Assembly (NCBI GenBank): GCA_015228875.1
Contig: JADGCS010000020.1
Coordinates: forward strand, 1 to 49,145
Reading direction: 5' to 3'
Source: Deltaproteobacteria bacterium
GTDB taxonomy: Bacteria; UBA10199; JADGCS01
Length of the DNA: 49,145 nt
Shown: piece by piece, positions 7,787-17,067 of the stretch
Layout of the letters: the number at the start of each line of letters is the position of its first letter
Position numbering within the stretch: the first letter of the stretch is position 1
The notes under the pieces: model-generated
What the model was told of the DNA's origin: nothing
What the model saw: the letters and a program-made list of their open reading frames with translations, nothing else
Database searches by the model: none
Translations under genes and position numbers: made by a program

Positions 7787-10408
7787 ATGCTTGGCTTGGC
7801 AAAAAAAATCTTTGGAACTGCAAACGACAGAACCATCAAAAGATACATGCAGAGGGTTGTGTTTATAAACGACCTTGAAAAAGGTCTGCAAAAACTCAGC
7901 GATGATCAACTCAAATCCAAAACGGCCGAATTTAAACAGCGGTTGGGTAACGGGGCCCCTTTGGAAGATATTCTTAACGAGGTGTTTGCCGTTTGCCGCG
8001 AAGTGAGCGTACGCACTCTTAAGATGCGGCATTTTGATGTGCAGCTTGTTGGCGGCATGGCCCTTCATGAGGGGCAGATTGCCGAGATGAAAACAGGCGA
8101 AGGCAAGACCCTTGTGGCAACACTGCCTGTTTATCTCAACGCACTGGAGGGAAAAGGTGTTCACATTGTGACAGTCAATGATTACCTTGCCCGCAGGGAT
8201 GCAGCCTGGATGGGGCGCATCTACAAATTTCTGGGGCTCTCAGTTGGTGTGGTGCACCACGGACTCGAAGATGCGGTTCACAGACAGGCGTATCAGGCTG
8301 ATGTGACCTACGGGACAAACAACGAGTTCGGTTTTGATTACCTGCGTGACAACATGAAATTCTCTATCGAGCGCATGGTGCAGAGGGAACTTCATTATGC
8401 CATTGTGGACGAGGTGGATTCCATTCTCATTGACGAGGCCAGGACCCCCCTTATTATTTCAGGCCCGGCAGATCCCTCTACTGACAAATACAAAATAGTA
8501 AACGGCATTATTCCGGGTTTAAGAAAAGAAGACCACTACACCGTGGACGAAAAGGCAAAGTCCGTCATACTGACACAGGAGGGTGTTGCCGAGGTCGAAC
8601 GAAGGCTTGGCATTGATAATCTCTACGATTCAAGAAACATAGAACTCAACCACCATGTGATACAGGCCCTCAAGGCCCATGTGATTTTTAAAAAGGATGT
8701 CGATTACGTTGTCAAGGATGGACAGGTACAGATTGTTGACGAGTTCACCGGACGCATCCTCCCTGGCAGACGATGGTCAGACGGGCTTCATCAGGCGATT
8801 GAGGCAAAAGAGCGCGTCAGGGTAGAATCAGAAAACCAGACGCTGGCCAGCATCACTTTTCAAAATTATTTCAGGATGTATAAAAAACTCGCCGGCATGA
8901 CGGGGACGGCAGATACCGAGGCGCAGGAATTTAGAAACATCTACAATCTTGGTGTGGTGGTGTGCCCGACAAACATGCCCAACCAGAGAAACGATTACAA
9001 CGATGTGATCTACAAAAATGAGGCGGCAAAATTTAAGGCTGTTGTCGAAGAGGTCAAGACGGAGTATAAAAAAGGGACGCCGATTTTGATTGGGACAATC
9101 GCCATCGAAAAATCAGAAAAACTTTCAAAGATGCTTACGAGAGCCGGGATTAAACACAACGTCCTTAACGCAAAACAACACGATAGAGAGGCAGATATTG
9201 TTGCACAGGCGGGGAGTCTGGGGGCCGTGACTGTTTCGACAAACATGGCGGGACGTGGGACGGACATTGTGCTTGGGGGTAATCCCGAATTTCTGGCAAA
9301 GGCCAGGATGAGCGACGAGGACAATCCCGAAGATTACAAAAAGCTCCTGGGGGAGATGCAGAAAAAATGCGCGTTGGAACAGAAAAAAGTTTTGGAAAAC
9401 GGCGGGCTCTATGTGATCGGCACCGAGAGACACGAATCGCGGCGTATCGACAACCAGCTGCGTGGCCGAACGGCAAGGCAGGGAGATCCCGGCAAGAGTC
9501 GTTTTTATGTATCGCTTGAGGACGACCTGATGCGCATCTTTGGTTCGGAGCGTATTTCATCCGTGATGGAGCGGCTCGGCATGGGAGAGGACGAGGTGAT
9601 CGAACACAAGTGGATCACCAAGGCAATCGAGAGTGCGCAGAAAAAAGTTGAGGGTCACAATTTTGAGATCCGCAAAAATGTTCTTGAATATGACGATGTG
9701 ATGAATCAGCAGAGGACCACCATTTACAGCAGGCGGCGTAAAATACTCTCCGGAGCAAGTCTTGACGATGAAGTGACAGATATGCTCGACACCCTGATAG
9801 CCCATCTTGTTGACAGTGATGGTGTTGACAACAAAGGCGCTCTGGACAAGGGTCTGCTTGATAAAAATTTTTATGACCAGTTTGGTTTTCATTTTGAATT
9901 CCCCCAGGGAGAGATCAAACAGGAAGCCATTGGTCAAAAGATGTATGATGATGTCACCACCTATCTTGACGCAAAGAAGAAAAAATACCCCGGTGGGATC
10001 ATGGATCAGGCGATCAGGTTTTTTCTTCTGCAAACCCTTGATGAACTCTGGAAGGATCATCTTTTAAGCATGGATCATCTGCGCGAAGGGATTGGCCTGA
10101 GGGGTTACAGTCAAAAGGACCCCAAAAATGAATACAAAAAAGAGGGCTTCGCCATGTTTCAAGAGGTGATCTTCAGGGCAGCCCAAAAATCCATCGAGAG
10201 AATATTTAAAGTGCAGATTAAAACAGAAGAAGAAGTTGCCCTTAAAGAAACAGACGAACCCAAAATGAACACAGGGCGCGGGATCAAACCCACGGCAAAG
10301 ACGGGGACAATCAAAAACGAAGAGCCCAGGGTGGGCCGTAACGACCTCTGTCCCTGTGGTTCGGGAAAAAAATACAAAAAATGCCATGGTCAGGATGCGG
10401 CGGCATAA
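7787..10408 (+). CDS. secA: Preprotein translocase ATPase SecA
   Basis: ATP-driven motor that pushes unfolded preproteins through SecYEG. The 873 residues are typical length. Visible: MKTGEGKTLVATLPVYL (Walker A, about 103-119), VDEVDSILIDEARTPLI (Walker B/DEAD, about 208-224), GMTGTADTEAQEF, NMAGRGTDIVLGGNPEF (helicase motif), and HNFEIRKNVLEYDDVMNQQR leading to the scaffold. It ends with the zinc-binding SEC-C tail RNDLCPCGSGKKYKKCHG, which contacts SecB or ribosomes. ATG 7787 is preceded by GGGGAC. The gene is intact, with no internal breaks. Confidence 0.98.
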   Translation: MLGLAKKIFGTANDRTIKRYMQRVVFINDLEKGLQKLSDDQLKSKTAEFKQRLGNGAPLEDILNEVFAVCREVSVRTLKMRHFDVQLVGGMALHEGQIAEMKTGEGKTLVATLPVYLNALEGKGVHIVTVNDYLARRDAAWMGRIYKFLGLSVGVVHHGLEDAVHRQAYQADVTYGTNNEFGFDYLRDNMKFSIERMVQRELHYAIVDEVDSILIDEARTPLIISGPADPSTDKYKIVNGIIPGLRKEDHYTVDEKAKSVILTQEGVAEVERRLGIDNLYDSRNIELNHHVIQALKAHVIFKKDVDYVVKDGQVQIVDEFTGRILPGRRWSDGLHQAIEAKERVRVESENQTLASITFQNYFRMYKKLAGMTGTADTEAQEFRNIYNLGVVVCPTNMPNQRNDYNDVIYKNEAAKFKAVVEEVKTEYKKGTPILIGTIAIEKSEKLSKMLTRAGIKHNVLNAKQHDREADIVAQAGSLGAVTVSTNMAGRGTDIVLGGNPEFLAKARMSDEDNPEDYKKLLGEMQKKCALEQKKVLENGGLYVIGTERHESRRIDNQLRGRTARQGDPGKSRFYVSLEDDLMRIFGSERISSVMERLGMGEDEVIEHKWITKAIESAQKKVEGHNFEIRKNVLEYDDVMNQQRTTIYSRRRKILSGASLDDEVTDMLDTLIAHLVDSDGVDNKGALDKGLLDKNFYDQFGFHFEFPQGEIKQEAIGQKMYDDVTTYLDAKKKKYPGGIMDQAIRFFLLQTLDELWKDHLLSMDHLREGIGLRGYSQKDPKNEYKKEGFAMFQEVIFRAAQKSIERIFKVQIKTEEEVALKETDEPKMNTGRGIKPTAKTGTIKNEEPRVGRNDLCPCGSGKKYKKCHGQDAAA

Positions 10409-10431
10409 CCACCCCCATCTGTAAAAAAAAA

Positions 10432-10468
10432 ATAACATAACATAACATAACATAACATAACATAACAA
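10432..10468. repeat. Pentanucleotide microsatellite (ATAAC), about 7 units
   Basis: Seven consecutive ATAAC/TAACA units follow a run of A, 25 nt after the secA stop and just before element C copy 1. Confidence 0.95.
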
Positions 10469-10477
10469 TATGTTGCA

Positions 10478-10635
10478 CTAGGAGCCTGTCGGACAACTCC
10501 TGTTTCGGAGGAGTCCTGAAAAATCATGTCCCGTGACAAAACGTAAAGACATGATTTTTCAGGGTTTGAAATATTTTGCAAGCGGCAAAATTTTCAAACT
10601 TCCGGAGAAACAGGAGTTGTCCGACAGGCTCCTAG
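10478..10635 (-). repeat. Element C, copy 1 (outer stem with two inner hairpins)
   Basis: A 158-bp near-perfect inverted repeat. The outer arms start CTAGGAGCCTGTCGGACAAC and end with their complement. Inside are one hairpin around TGAAAAATCATGTC/GACATGATTTTTCA and another around TTTGAAA...TTTCAAA. The flanks read CTA and TAG. It is inverted relative to copies at 18088 and 26246. It may also act as the secA terminator. Confidence 0.93.
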
Positions 10636-10723
10636 ATAAAAAATCCGTGTTTTGATGTGCAAAAAAAAACTAGCAACACATGGCCCCACCCTGCCGATGA
10701 CCTTGTCAACTAATTAAATGTTT

Positions 10724-10942
10724 AGAACCTTGGAAGGTTTTTTCTACGCGTTTCGGCATCAATTTTTGCATGGTGTCCATCCGCGTAGTGTCTGGCGCAT
10801 GGCGCCAAACATGAAACCCTTCATGTTTGATCGCAATGCACTCCGCTTTATGCGGGTTAAGAATTTCAAAGTCGACAGAGCGCGGGTGCATTCCTCGCAA
10901 AATAGAGGCATTCAACCGCGTCAAAGTCAAGTTAGTAACTTG
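10724..10942 (+). repeat. Dispersed element A+B, copy 3 (most complete, 219 bp)
   Basis: A reference copy of the full element: hairpin AGAACCTTGGAAGGTT with T-run, CTACGCG...CGCGTAG, TGGCGCATGGCGCCA, ACATGAAACCCTTCATGT, CCGCTTTATGCGG, then module B ending CAAGTTAGTAACTTG. Each block is itself palindromic, so the RNA would be a chain of hairpins. It ends 14 nt before the next ATG. Confidence 0.93.
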
Positions 10943-10956
10943 TTTTATTTTTTAAC

Positions 10957-13563
10957 ATGGCAGTCACAGCTCGACTCACAACTGTTGCCCTCACGACGAT
11001 CTCTCAGCACGCCCTTCCGGTGGTTGTGCAACACCTTGAAGCACAGCCCGTAGGGACTGTTATTCAAACAAAAGATATCCCCGGCTCGCTTGACGCCGAT
11101 GCCGTTCGTCGTTGCACAGTCCCTGAGCTTGAAGAAAACTTATTTCATTTAAGGTATTCAGCACAAAACCATCCCGCAACCCGCGCCTTGGTTCAAAGCC
11201 CTGCACCACGCTGGCACGGGCCATCGGTCTTTGCAAGCCGATGGGTAACGAGATTGTCTTCTGCCGTCACGGCCACAGGCATGGCCTTAGCCACCGGTGC
11301 AGGGTGGGAACTCGCCATCCCCGCCCTCCTCCTCGGCACCGCTGAATTAATACACCTTCGCGCAACAAAAAGGCTCACACAACCACAGCGCGCCCTTGGG
11401 ACCTTGATAGATGAGGTCAAGGCAAGACATGCCGCAGTGAGGGCAGACAGCAATGCCATGGCGGCCTACTACTGCAAAAATCCGCGTGAATTTCTCGATC
11501 TGATAAAACACAAACTCTACCCCTATTTTACTGTTGCCATCAAAGAAAAAGAAGAACGGATAGAAAAATTAAACTCAGAAATAGCAGAGCTTAAACAATC
11601 ACAATCAGCAATAAGCGCAAGGTCATATCCCGATGACATAACAAGGACGCAGGCCGCACAAATCATCAAAGATTGTGAGACACAAATTAAGGCACGCGAG
11701 ATATTAATCGCACGCATCAAAGAAGAGATTAAAACAATAAACAAGATCATCGAGGGACTCTCCATCCTTGCCGGCCGCACTGTGGCGGCTATCAAGGTAA
11801 TGGAGCAGGCACAAACAGCGGCAGAATTTCTTAAAGCACAGGCGGAACGCGTTGCACAAATGGGGGGTCGTGTCTTGGATGCTGATGATGCCAACGACCA
11901 ACAAAATATCCAACTCCAGCGCGTGATCGGGCAATTTGTATCCTTGCTTGACAGCTTTAGAGTACAGATGACGGTCGACGCAGAAATGGCACGCGTCACA
12001 GGTGAGGCCCCAGAAACAAGCCCCGCGCATTTAAGACAGGCCATTGAAACGGCCGAAGGCATTATTGACGAGGCCATTCCCAAAACAGGTCAAAACCCCC
12101 TTGTGGTCACAATAGACAATCTCCCAAGTGGCGGCACATTTGAACTTGCGGGGATCACAGAACACGATGACACGTATGACCCCGCGGTCTATTGCCTGTC
12201 CGGCGAAATGGATATCAAGCACCGTCATTACAATCTGCTGGAGCCTTATGACAAAAGATCGGTAATCAGCCACCTCCTGATGGCGGGGCCCGCGGGCATC
12301 CCGGCACTTAAACAGATCATCGCATCAGAGACAGACCCAGAGATGTCTGATTCTTTAACGATCCCAAAGATCATTACAGGGGATCTCCCCATTGAATCCC
12401 CTGAGACAAATGCATTACTCAAGTCCAATTCTATAGAATTGACTGAGCTCGCAAGGGTCTGCGGCAGACACCCTTGCTCTAGGCTTAATCACATCCTGCG
12501 CAGTATATTGACAAAGGTTAATGACAGAAACTTATGTCATTATGAGGCCGCAAAGTCTTTAAGTGTGACGGGAGACTCACAGGAGCGCAAAATTTTTGGA
12601 GACTATATCAGGACAAGTCATGGTTCTCAGCCGTGGAGGCTCCAACCTGTCGCGTGGATCCATACCCTTGGCAGATGGGGCTACACGGGTGCCATCAACA
12701 CACTCAAAGAATATTCAGTGGAACATATGACGCAAGGATACGACACGGGCGTGCATCACGCACTTATTGAGGCATGGTCTCAAAAGGGCAGGGAGGAATT
12801 GAAAAAACACCTTGCCCACCTCCTCAAAGGCGATAAGGACACACAATTGATAGCGACCCAAAACCTCTGGCGATTGCCCGGTGCAGAAACCCATGATAAG
12901 TTAGTCTCAATTGCCTTAAAAGAGACAGACGACGCCTTTAAAATTGCCGTCCTCTACTCTGCTATAAAACTCGAAGGGGAAATTTCTGATGTTGTAGGCA
13001 TCATGGATGTAGATAAGGATCCAAAGATAAGATCATTGGCAGTAATGCTCATACAATATCTTCAACATGTAGGCGAAAACAGCGACGAAGAGATGAGTCG
13101 CTTACGACAGACATTGTTGCATTTTAGAAACTTAAAATTTAACACTCCTGGCAAAATAAATGCATCAGACTGGTTATTGCTGATAGAATTAATCAAGAGA
13201 CTCCCGCCAAATGAGGCGGTGCGTGAATTGGCGAGCATGGTACAGTCTGGTAAAACAGACGTATGGCGACATATTCAGCAAATCACCGAGGCCCTGATAG
13301 ACCTAAGCAAACACGGTAGTGCGGACTGGGACTGGGCCTACACCACAGCCCTGGAAATAGTATACAGGGCAAGAGATTGCGGCATCAACAGATACTTTGG
13401 ATTGATTGCATTGGATCAAATGGATGAAATTGCAGAAGCCAAGTCTCAAGAAAAAATAATGAGCATTGATGATCCCAAGCAGAGGGAAATTGTTGCACAA
13501 CAAGAAGAGGAGCAGAAACAAAGAAGACTTGCCGTGAGACAAAAGAAAGAACAGAGATTTTAA
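10957..13563 (+). CDS. Large unknown protein, coiled coil plus HEAT-like repeats
   Basis: 868 residues, not recognised as a named family. Residues about 85-125 hold a weakly hydrophobic stretch (SAVTATGMALATGAGWELAI, IPALLLGTAELIHL), possibly one or two membrane helices. Residues about 185-300 are a charged coiled coil (KEKEERIEKLNSEIAELKQ and following). Residues about 420-780 are helical-pair repeats of the HEAT/PBS-lyase style (for example DKLVSIALKETDDAFKIAVL and DPKIRSLAVMLIQYL). The tail is Gln/Arg/Lys-rich. ATG 10957 comes 14 nt after element B; no strong ribosome-binding site is visible. HEAT arrays usually serve as protein-binding scaffolds; the actual role is unknown. Confidence 0.8.
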   Translation: MAVTARLTTVALTTISQHALPVVVQHLEAQPVGTVIQTKDIPGSLDADAVRRCTVPELEENLFHLRYSAQNHPATRALVQSPAPRWHGPSVFASRWVTRLSSAVTATGMALATGAGWELAIPALLLGTAELIHLRATKRLTQPQRALGTLIDEVKARHAAVRADSNAMAAYYCKNPREFLDLIKHKLYPYFTVAIKEKEERIEKLNSEIAELKQSQSAISARSYPDDITRTQAAQIIKDCETQIKAREILIARIKEEIKTINKIIEGLSILAGRTVAAIKVMEQAQTAAEFLKAQAERVAQMGGRVLDADDANDQQNIQLQRVIGQFVSLLDSFRVQMTVDAEMARVTGEAPETSPAHLRQAIETAEGIIDEAIPKTGQNPLVVTIDNLPSGGTFELAGITEHDDTYDPAVYCLSGEMDIKHRHYNLLEPYDKRSVISHLLMAGPAGIPALKQIIASETDPEMSDSLTIPKIITGDLPIESPETNALLKSNSIELTELARVCGRHPCSRLNHILRSILTKVNDRNLCHYEAAKSLSVTGDSQERKIFGDYIRTSHGSQPWRLQPVAWIHTLGRWGYTGAINTLKEYSVEHMTQGYDTGVHHALIEAWSQKGREELKKHLAHLLKGDKDTQLIATQNLWRLPGAETHDKLVSIALKETDDAFKIAVLYSAIKLEGEISDVVGIMDVDKDPKIRSLAVMLIQYLQHVGENSDEEMSRLRQTLLHFRNLKFNTPGKINASDWLLLIELIKRLPPNEAVRELASMVQSGKTDVWRHIQQITEALIDLSKHGSADWDWAYTTALEIVYRARDCGINRYFGLIALDQMDEIAEAKSQEKIMSIDDPKQREIVAQQEEEQKQRRLAVRQKKEQRF

Positions 13564-13696
13564 AAAAATCGAATACCACACCAGCAACTAAGGTACCAAG
13601 ACAGATCACACCCCTTTTTTTTCTTGATGTTATTTTTTCATCACACAACATCCCCATTCCAAAGCATTTTGAGAAATAATGCGAAAAAAATCTGGC

Positions 13697-14866
13697 TCAT
13701 GACACAATATCATTATTCCAAAGCATGGACAAAAATTCATGCCAAGGAATGATGTGTATTTTTTTGCCTTCGGGCGTTGAAACAAGACGCGGTCTTTTTT
13801 CAAGACACACCACATAAGCCTGTCTGGCTGGTGTTTGCATTAAGAGCTGTCTCAACCCTTTGAGATCGGACATTTTGATGTTGTCGGATATTTTTGCCTC
13901 TATATAAACCTCATCCTCGTTGAGAACAAAATCTACCTCGTGTCCCATTGTCGTGCGCCAATAGTTGATGTCGAATCTTTTTTCAGAATATTCCCTGTAA
14001 GTGGATATTTCGTGAAAGAGATAACTTTCAAAACTCAAACCGGCCTGTGCCCCTTTAAGTTGGAGTATCTTTGTTTTGGAGAGATAATTAGCAACACCTG
14101 TGTCAAAAAAATAAAATTTTGGGGTTGCAGAAATTGTTTTTCGATCTCTTTTTTTGCAAAGCGGCTCGATAGACGATGCGATATAAGTGTCTTTTAATAT
14201 TTCAAAGTATTCTTTTACAGTTTTGGCATCCACTCCGCAGTCGCTTGCGATGTTTTTATATTCCACAAGCTGGCCATGCGAAAATGCCGCAGCCTCCAAA
14301 AATTTTGCAAACGCGGCGAGATTTCTACTGAGACCCTCGGCTTTGATTTCTTCGGTAAGATAATCGTTGACATATGCCCTGATCGCTTTTTCGGGATGAC
14401 TGGAATCATAATGAGAAGGCACGAGCCCCTGCTGCAATGCGCGCAAAAGGTTAAATTCCGGGACTTCGGTGTAAGTGAGAGGGCGCATTTCATATCGCCA
14501 TGCCCTGCCGCCCAAAAGGTTGGCTTTTTCTCTCTTTAATTTTCGCGCACTGGAACCACATAACAAAAAACTGATTTTTTCATTTTCAATAAGCCAATGG
14601 ACCTCGTCAAGCAGCAGTGGAATTTTTTGTACCTCGTCAAGAATAACAGGTTGATTGCGCGCCGCAATGTTTTGTTCAATAAGCTCTTCCCGCAGTCTGT
14701 GGGGTTCTTTTAAATAATAAAGATAGATATCGGACAAGAGAAAATCGTACACAGGAGAATCCGGAAAGTGGTCTTTTAAATATGTAGATTTGCCCGTCTG
14801 GCGAGCCCCCCAAAGAAAGGCTGATTGCCCCTTTGGCAGGGAAATATTGATTTTTCTCTTATACAT
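13697..14866 (-). CDS. Solitary AAA ATPase with DUF4143 nuclease-like C-terminus
   Basis: 389 residues. Walker A FLWGARQTGKST at about 18-29, Walker B QPVILDEVQKIP near 105, a sensor-like FLLCGSSARKLKRE, and LGGRAWRYEMRPLTYTE, the usual order for AAA_14/DUF4143 proteins. The C-terminal domain has HEVDFVLNEDEVYIEAKI, resembling the D...E.K core of restriction-endonuclease folds. ATG 14866 was chosen because it has AAAGGAG 11 nt upstream; the open frame continues upstream only through element B. The function of these widespread ATPases is not established; they are often found alone. Its promoter overlaps palindromic operators (see 14867-14920), suggesting autoregulation. Confidence 0.9.
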   Translation of the reverse strand: MYKRKINISLPKGQSAFLWGARQTGKSTYLKDHFPDSPVYDFLLSDIYLYYLKEPHRLREELIEQNIAARNQPVILDEVQKIPLLLDEVHWLIENEKISFLLCGSSARKLKREKANLLGGRAWRYEMRPLTYTEVPEFNLLRALQQGLVPSHYDSSHPEKAIRAYVNDYLTEEIKAEGLSRNLAAFAKFLEAAAFSHGQLVEYKNIASDCGVDAKTVKEYFEILKDTYIASSIEPLCKKRDRKTISATPKFYFFDTGVANYLSKTKILQLKGAQAGLSFESYLFHEISTYREYSEKRFDINYWRTTMGHEVDFVLNEDEVYIEAKISDNIKMSDLKGLRQLLMQTPARQAYVVCLEKRPRLVSTPEGKKIHIIPWHEFLSMLWNNDIVS

Positions 14867-14920
14867 AACGGAACTAACTCCTTTTAAATCCAATATAAAA
14901 GGAACTTGCTCCTTTGTCAA
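14867..14920 (-). promoter_or_regulatory. ATPase promoter with two operator-like palindromes
   Basis: On the minus strand: TTGACA (14920-14915), a 17-bp spacer, TATATT (14897-14892). The spacer is occupied by the palindrome AAAGGAGCAAGTTCCTTT (14898-14915). A second imperfect copy, AAAAGGAGTTAGTTCCGTT, lies at 14867-14885, covering the ribosome-binding site. A protein binding both would block transcription and translation start. Confidence 0.7.
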
Positions 14921-14985
14921 TTTTTTATAGATGGCGATTTTTTGCGTAGATGTATTAAACAAATAAGGACCTCCGTCAGCAAAAA

Positions 14986-15079
14986 ACTTATGTATAGGAA
15001 TTTCAAAGTTGACAGAGCGCGGGTGCATTCCTCGCAAAATAGAGGCATTCAACCGCGTCAAAGTCAAGTTAGTAACTTG
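14986..15079 (+). repeat. Dispersed element B, copy 4
   Basis: Standalone B module, starting AAAACTTATGTATAGGAATT and ending CAAGTTAGTAACTTG. It lies about 65 nt upstream of the ATPase promoter and points away from the ATPase gene. Confidence 0.9.
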
Positions 15080-15290
15080 TTTTTTTCTCCAAAATCTTCA
15101 AATCTCATATGAATAGCCATAATAATATGACATTATTAACTTTTTTTCCCCACTAAATTAATGCATCCAAAAATCATTTGTGACGCAACATCTCAATCAG
15201 CGTTGCGATATCTCGTACACAAAGCAGCGGGCCTTGATAAAAGTTCTTTAATGAGCCTATGAACCCAGAAGCGGCAGTCGAAGAATACAA

Positions 15291-15403
15291 GGCGACAGGA
15301 GATACGGGATTTAATTGGGTTCTACGCGACTTCCCGTGCTTCACCCGTTGGGTGAGCAACTTTGACTCTCCGAACCCAATTAAATCCCGTATCTCCTGTC
15401 GCC
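15291..15403. repeat. Long inverted repeat, 32-bp perfect arms
   Basis: Arms begin GGCGACAGGAGATACGGGAT at 15291 and are mirrored up to 15403, enclosing an inner hairpin TCACCCGTTGGGTGA. It lies in the 609-bp gene-free region 14867-15475, upstream of the protease gene. Short open frames here are by-products of the palindrome. Confidence 0.9.
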
Positions 15404-15475
15404 TGGCGTGGTTCAATTGTCGTTTGTAGGATGAACCAACTGCGCACACGGTGTTTTGAGGTGCAAAAATTTCTG

Positions 15476-17056
15476 ATGAGAAAAAACTGTTACATCACGC
15501 TTTTCTTTTCCCTCGTCTGCCTACTCCTCTGTCAGCAGGCATTTGCCGGAAACCCCCTCTACATGAATCCCGACGGGACCCCCCTGGTCTGGGATACGAC
15601 CACGCCCATTAAATACAAGGTCGACGCGCAAGGCCTTGGCAAGCTCTCCTTTGAGCAGTCATTAAAACTTGTGCAGGAGTCCTTGGCTGTCTGGGAATCT
15701 GTTCCGGGGACCGGGATCAAATTTGAATATATTGGAACAACAGAAGAGGCCATCACGATCAACAACTGGGAAGAAATTGCCGCCAATCATGTGTATGCAG
15801 AGGGGTATGGTGTGATCCCTGCAAACACTACGGATTCACAGGTGGAGCATTATCTGATCATTGGTTTTGACAACACCGGGGAGATTATTACTGCAAAGGG
15901 GAGTGGTGGTGCCTCCGGAGTGGCATCAATGACGGGGGTTGCGGGGACCCTTGAAAATCCCGAGTATATTATCAGTGGCCATCTGTTTCTTAACGGACTT
16001 TTTTTTAACGGGCGCGAGGATGACGGGAAAGATCTTGAACTCATCGACTTCATGGCGGTCCTTGTGCACGAGCTGGGACATGCACTGGGTCTTGATCACA
16101 ACCTCTTTCATTATGAAATGTATTCAAGGATCATTAACGGGGAATACGACCCCTCCTATGCGCGGTATCTCCCCACGATGTTCCCGCGCTTTATTAAAAC
16201 AACTGGCCAACACGTGATCACGCTCAATCCGGACGACATTGCCACGCTCAAGTGGCTGTACGGCGCAGAAGATTTTTATACAATATCGGGGGATGTATTT
16301 GATACCGCTGGCAACCCCAAGGATACCCTGCTTGTGACGGCGAGAGACACATCTTCATCGCTCTGCAATGCTTATGCTCAGGCAACCAGCGTCACCTGCT
16401 CGCAGATGAACTCATTGTCATCGGGGGAGGGCTTTAATTTTTACAACGGAAAATACTGTGTTGATGACGACATGCTGGGTTCTTATGTGATTCCTGTCCT
16501 TGATAACGGGGCTTATTCCATTGATGTGGGAGAGATCCCCACCCCGTTTGCATCGTCCATTTCAAAGTTTGGTTCAAAGATTCAACAGATCACCGGCGGG
16601 GCAGAGTTTTACAATGTGGGTGACGGGATCACAGAGGATCCGTACATGTACGACGAGGTTTATATGGACGGCGCGGATCTCGAAGATATCAACATCATGC
16701 TGGCATCGTCTGTCCCGAGTAGTGGCGAGCTGGAGAGGATTGATTTTACATATTTTGAAGAGAGCGATTCCTTTGGACTCCTTGATGATGGCGATTGTCC
16801 CGAACAGAGTTTCTACGATGTCGATGAGGTTGTTTACGGTGTCTCGGCGCCTGTTGACAGTGCCAACACTTCTCAGCAGGCACTCACCTGGCCGGGTTGC
16901 TCCTTGCGCGGGGGCCACACCACGGCACTTATGACGTCATCATCCCCTGGTCTTAACCTCGCCTGCGCGCACTCCCTGATTCTGGCCCTTATGTTTGGGA
17001 TTTTGTTGGTTGCAAGAAGGGCAGCTGTGTCTCCTGTCGCTGAGCGCGGTTCATAA
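15476..17056 (+). CDS. Secreted matrixin-like zinc metalloprotease with C-terminal sorting-type tail
   Basis: Start 15476 gives a clean signal peptide (MRKNCYITLFFSLVC, then cleavage after QQAFA). The catalytic zinc site HELGHALGLDH is at about residues 198-208, followed by a Met-turn-like LPTMFPRF and DDIATLKWLYG, as in matrixins. A beta-rich region follows (YTISGDVFDTAGNPKDTLLV), like carboxypeptidase-regulatory domains. The C-terminus has GCSL, about 25 residues, a hydrophobic helix (LACAHSLILALMFGILLVA) and RRA, a tripartite tail shared with two other large exported proteins here. Expected at the cell surface or secreted, where it cleaves proteins. It ends 11 nt from the convergent gene. 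Confidence 0.88.
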   Translation: MRKNCYITLFFSLVCLLLCQQAFAGNPLYMNPDGTPLVWDTTTPIKYKVDAQGLGKLSFEQSLKLVQESLAVWESVPGTGIKFEYIGTTEEAITINNWEEIAANHVYAEGYGVIPANTTDSQVEHYLIIGFDNTGEIITAKGSGGASGVASMTGVAGTLENPEYIISGHLFLNGLFFNGREDDGKDLELIDFMAVLVHELGHALGLDHNLFHYEMYSRIINGEYDPSYARYLPTMFPRFIKTTGQHVITLNPDDIATLKWLYGAEDFYTISGDVFDTAGNPKDTLLVTARDTSSSLCNAYAQATSVTCSQMNSLSSGEGFNFYNGKYCVDDDMLGSYVIPVLDNGAYSIDVGEIPTPFASSISKFGSKIQQITGGAEFYNVGDGITEDPYMYDEVYMDGADLEDINIMLASSVPSSGELERIDFTYFEESDSFGLLDDGDCPEQSFYDVDEVVYGVSAPVDSANTSQQALTWPGCSLRGGHTTALMTSSSPGLNLACAHSLILALMFGILLVARRAAVSPVAERGS

Positions 17057-17067
17057 ATGAATTGAGT

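Noticed and set aside
10706..10930. Minus-strand ORF of 74 codons across element A+B, with similar ORFs at 993-1178 and 6195-6425
   Set aside because: Its sequence recurs wherever the repeat lies and comes from palindromic DNA; no ribosome-binding site, and the frames differ at their ends.
15174..15449. Minus-strand 91-codon ORF upstream of the protease
   Set aside because: More than a third of it is the perfect palindrome 15291-15403; no start signal and no recognisable domain.
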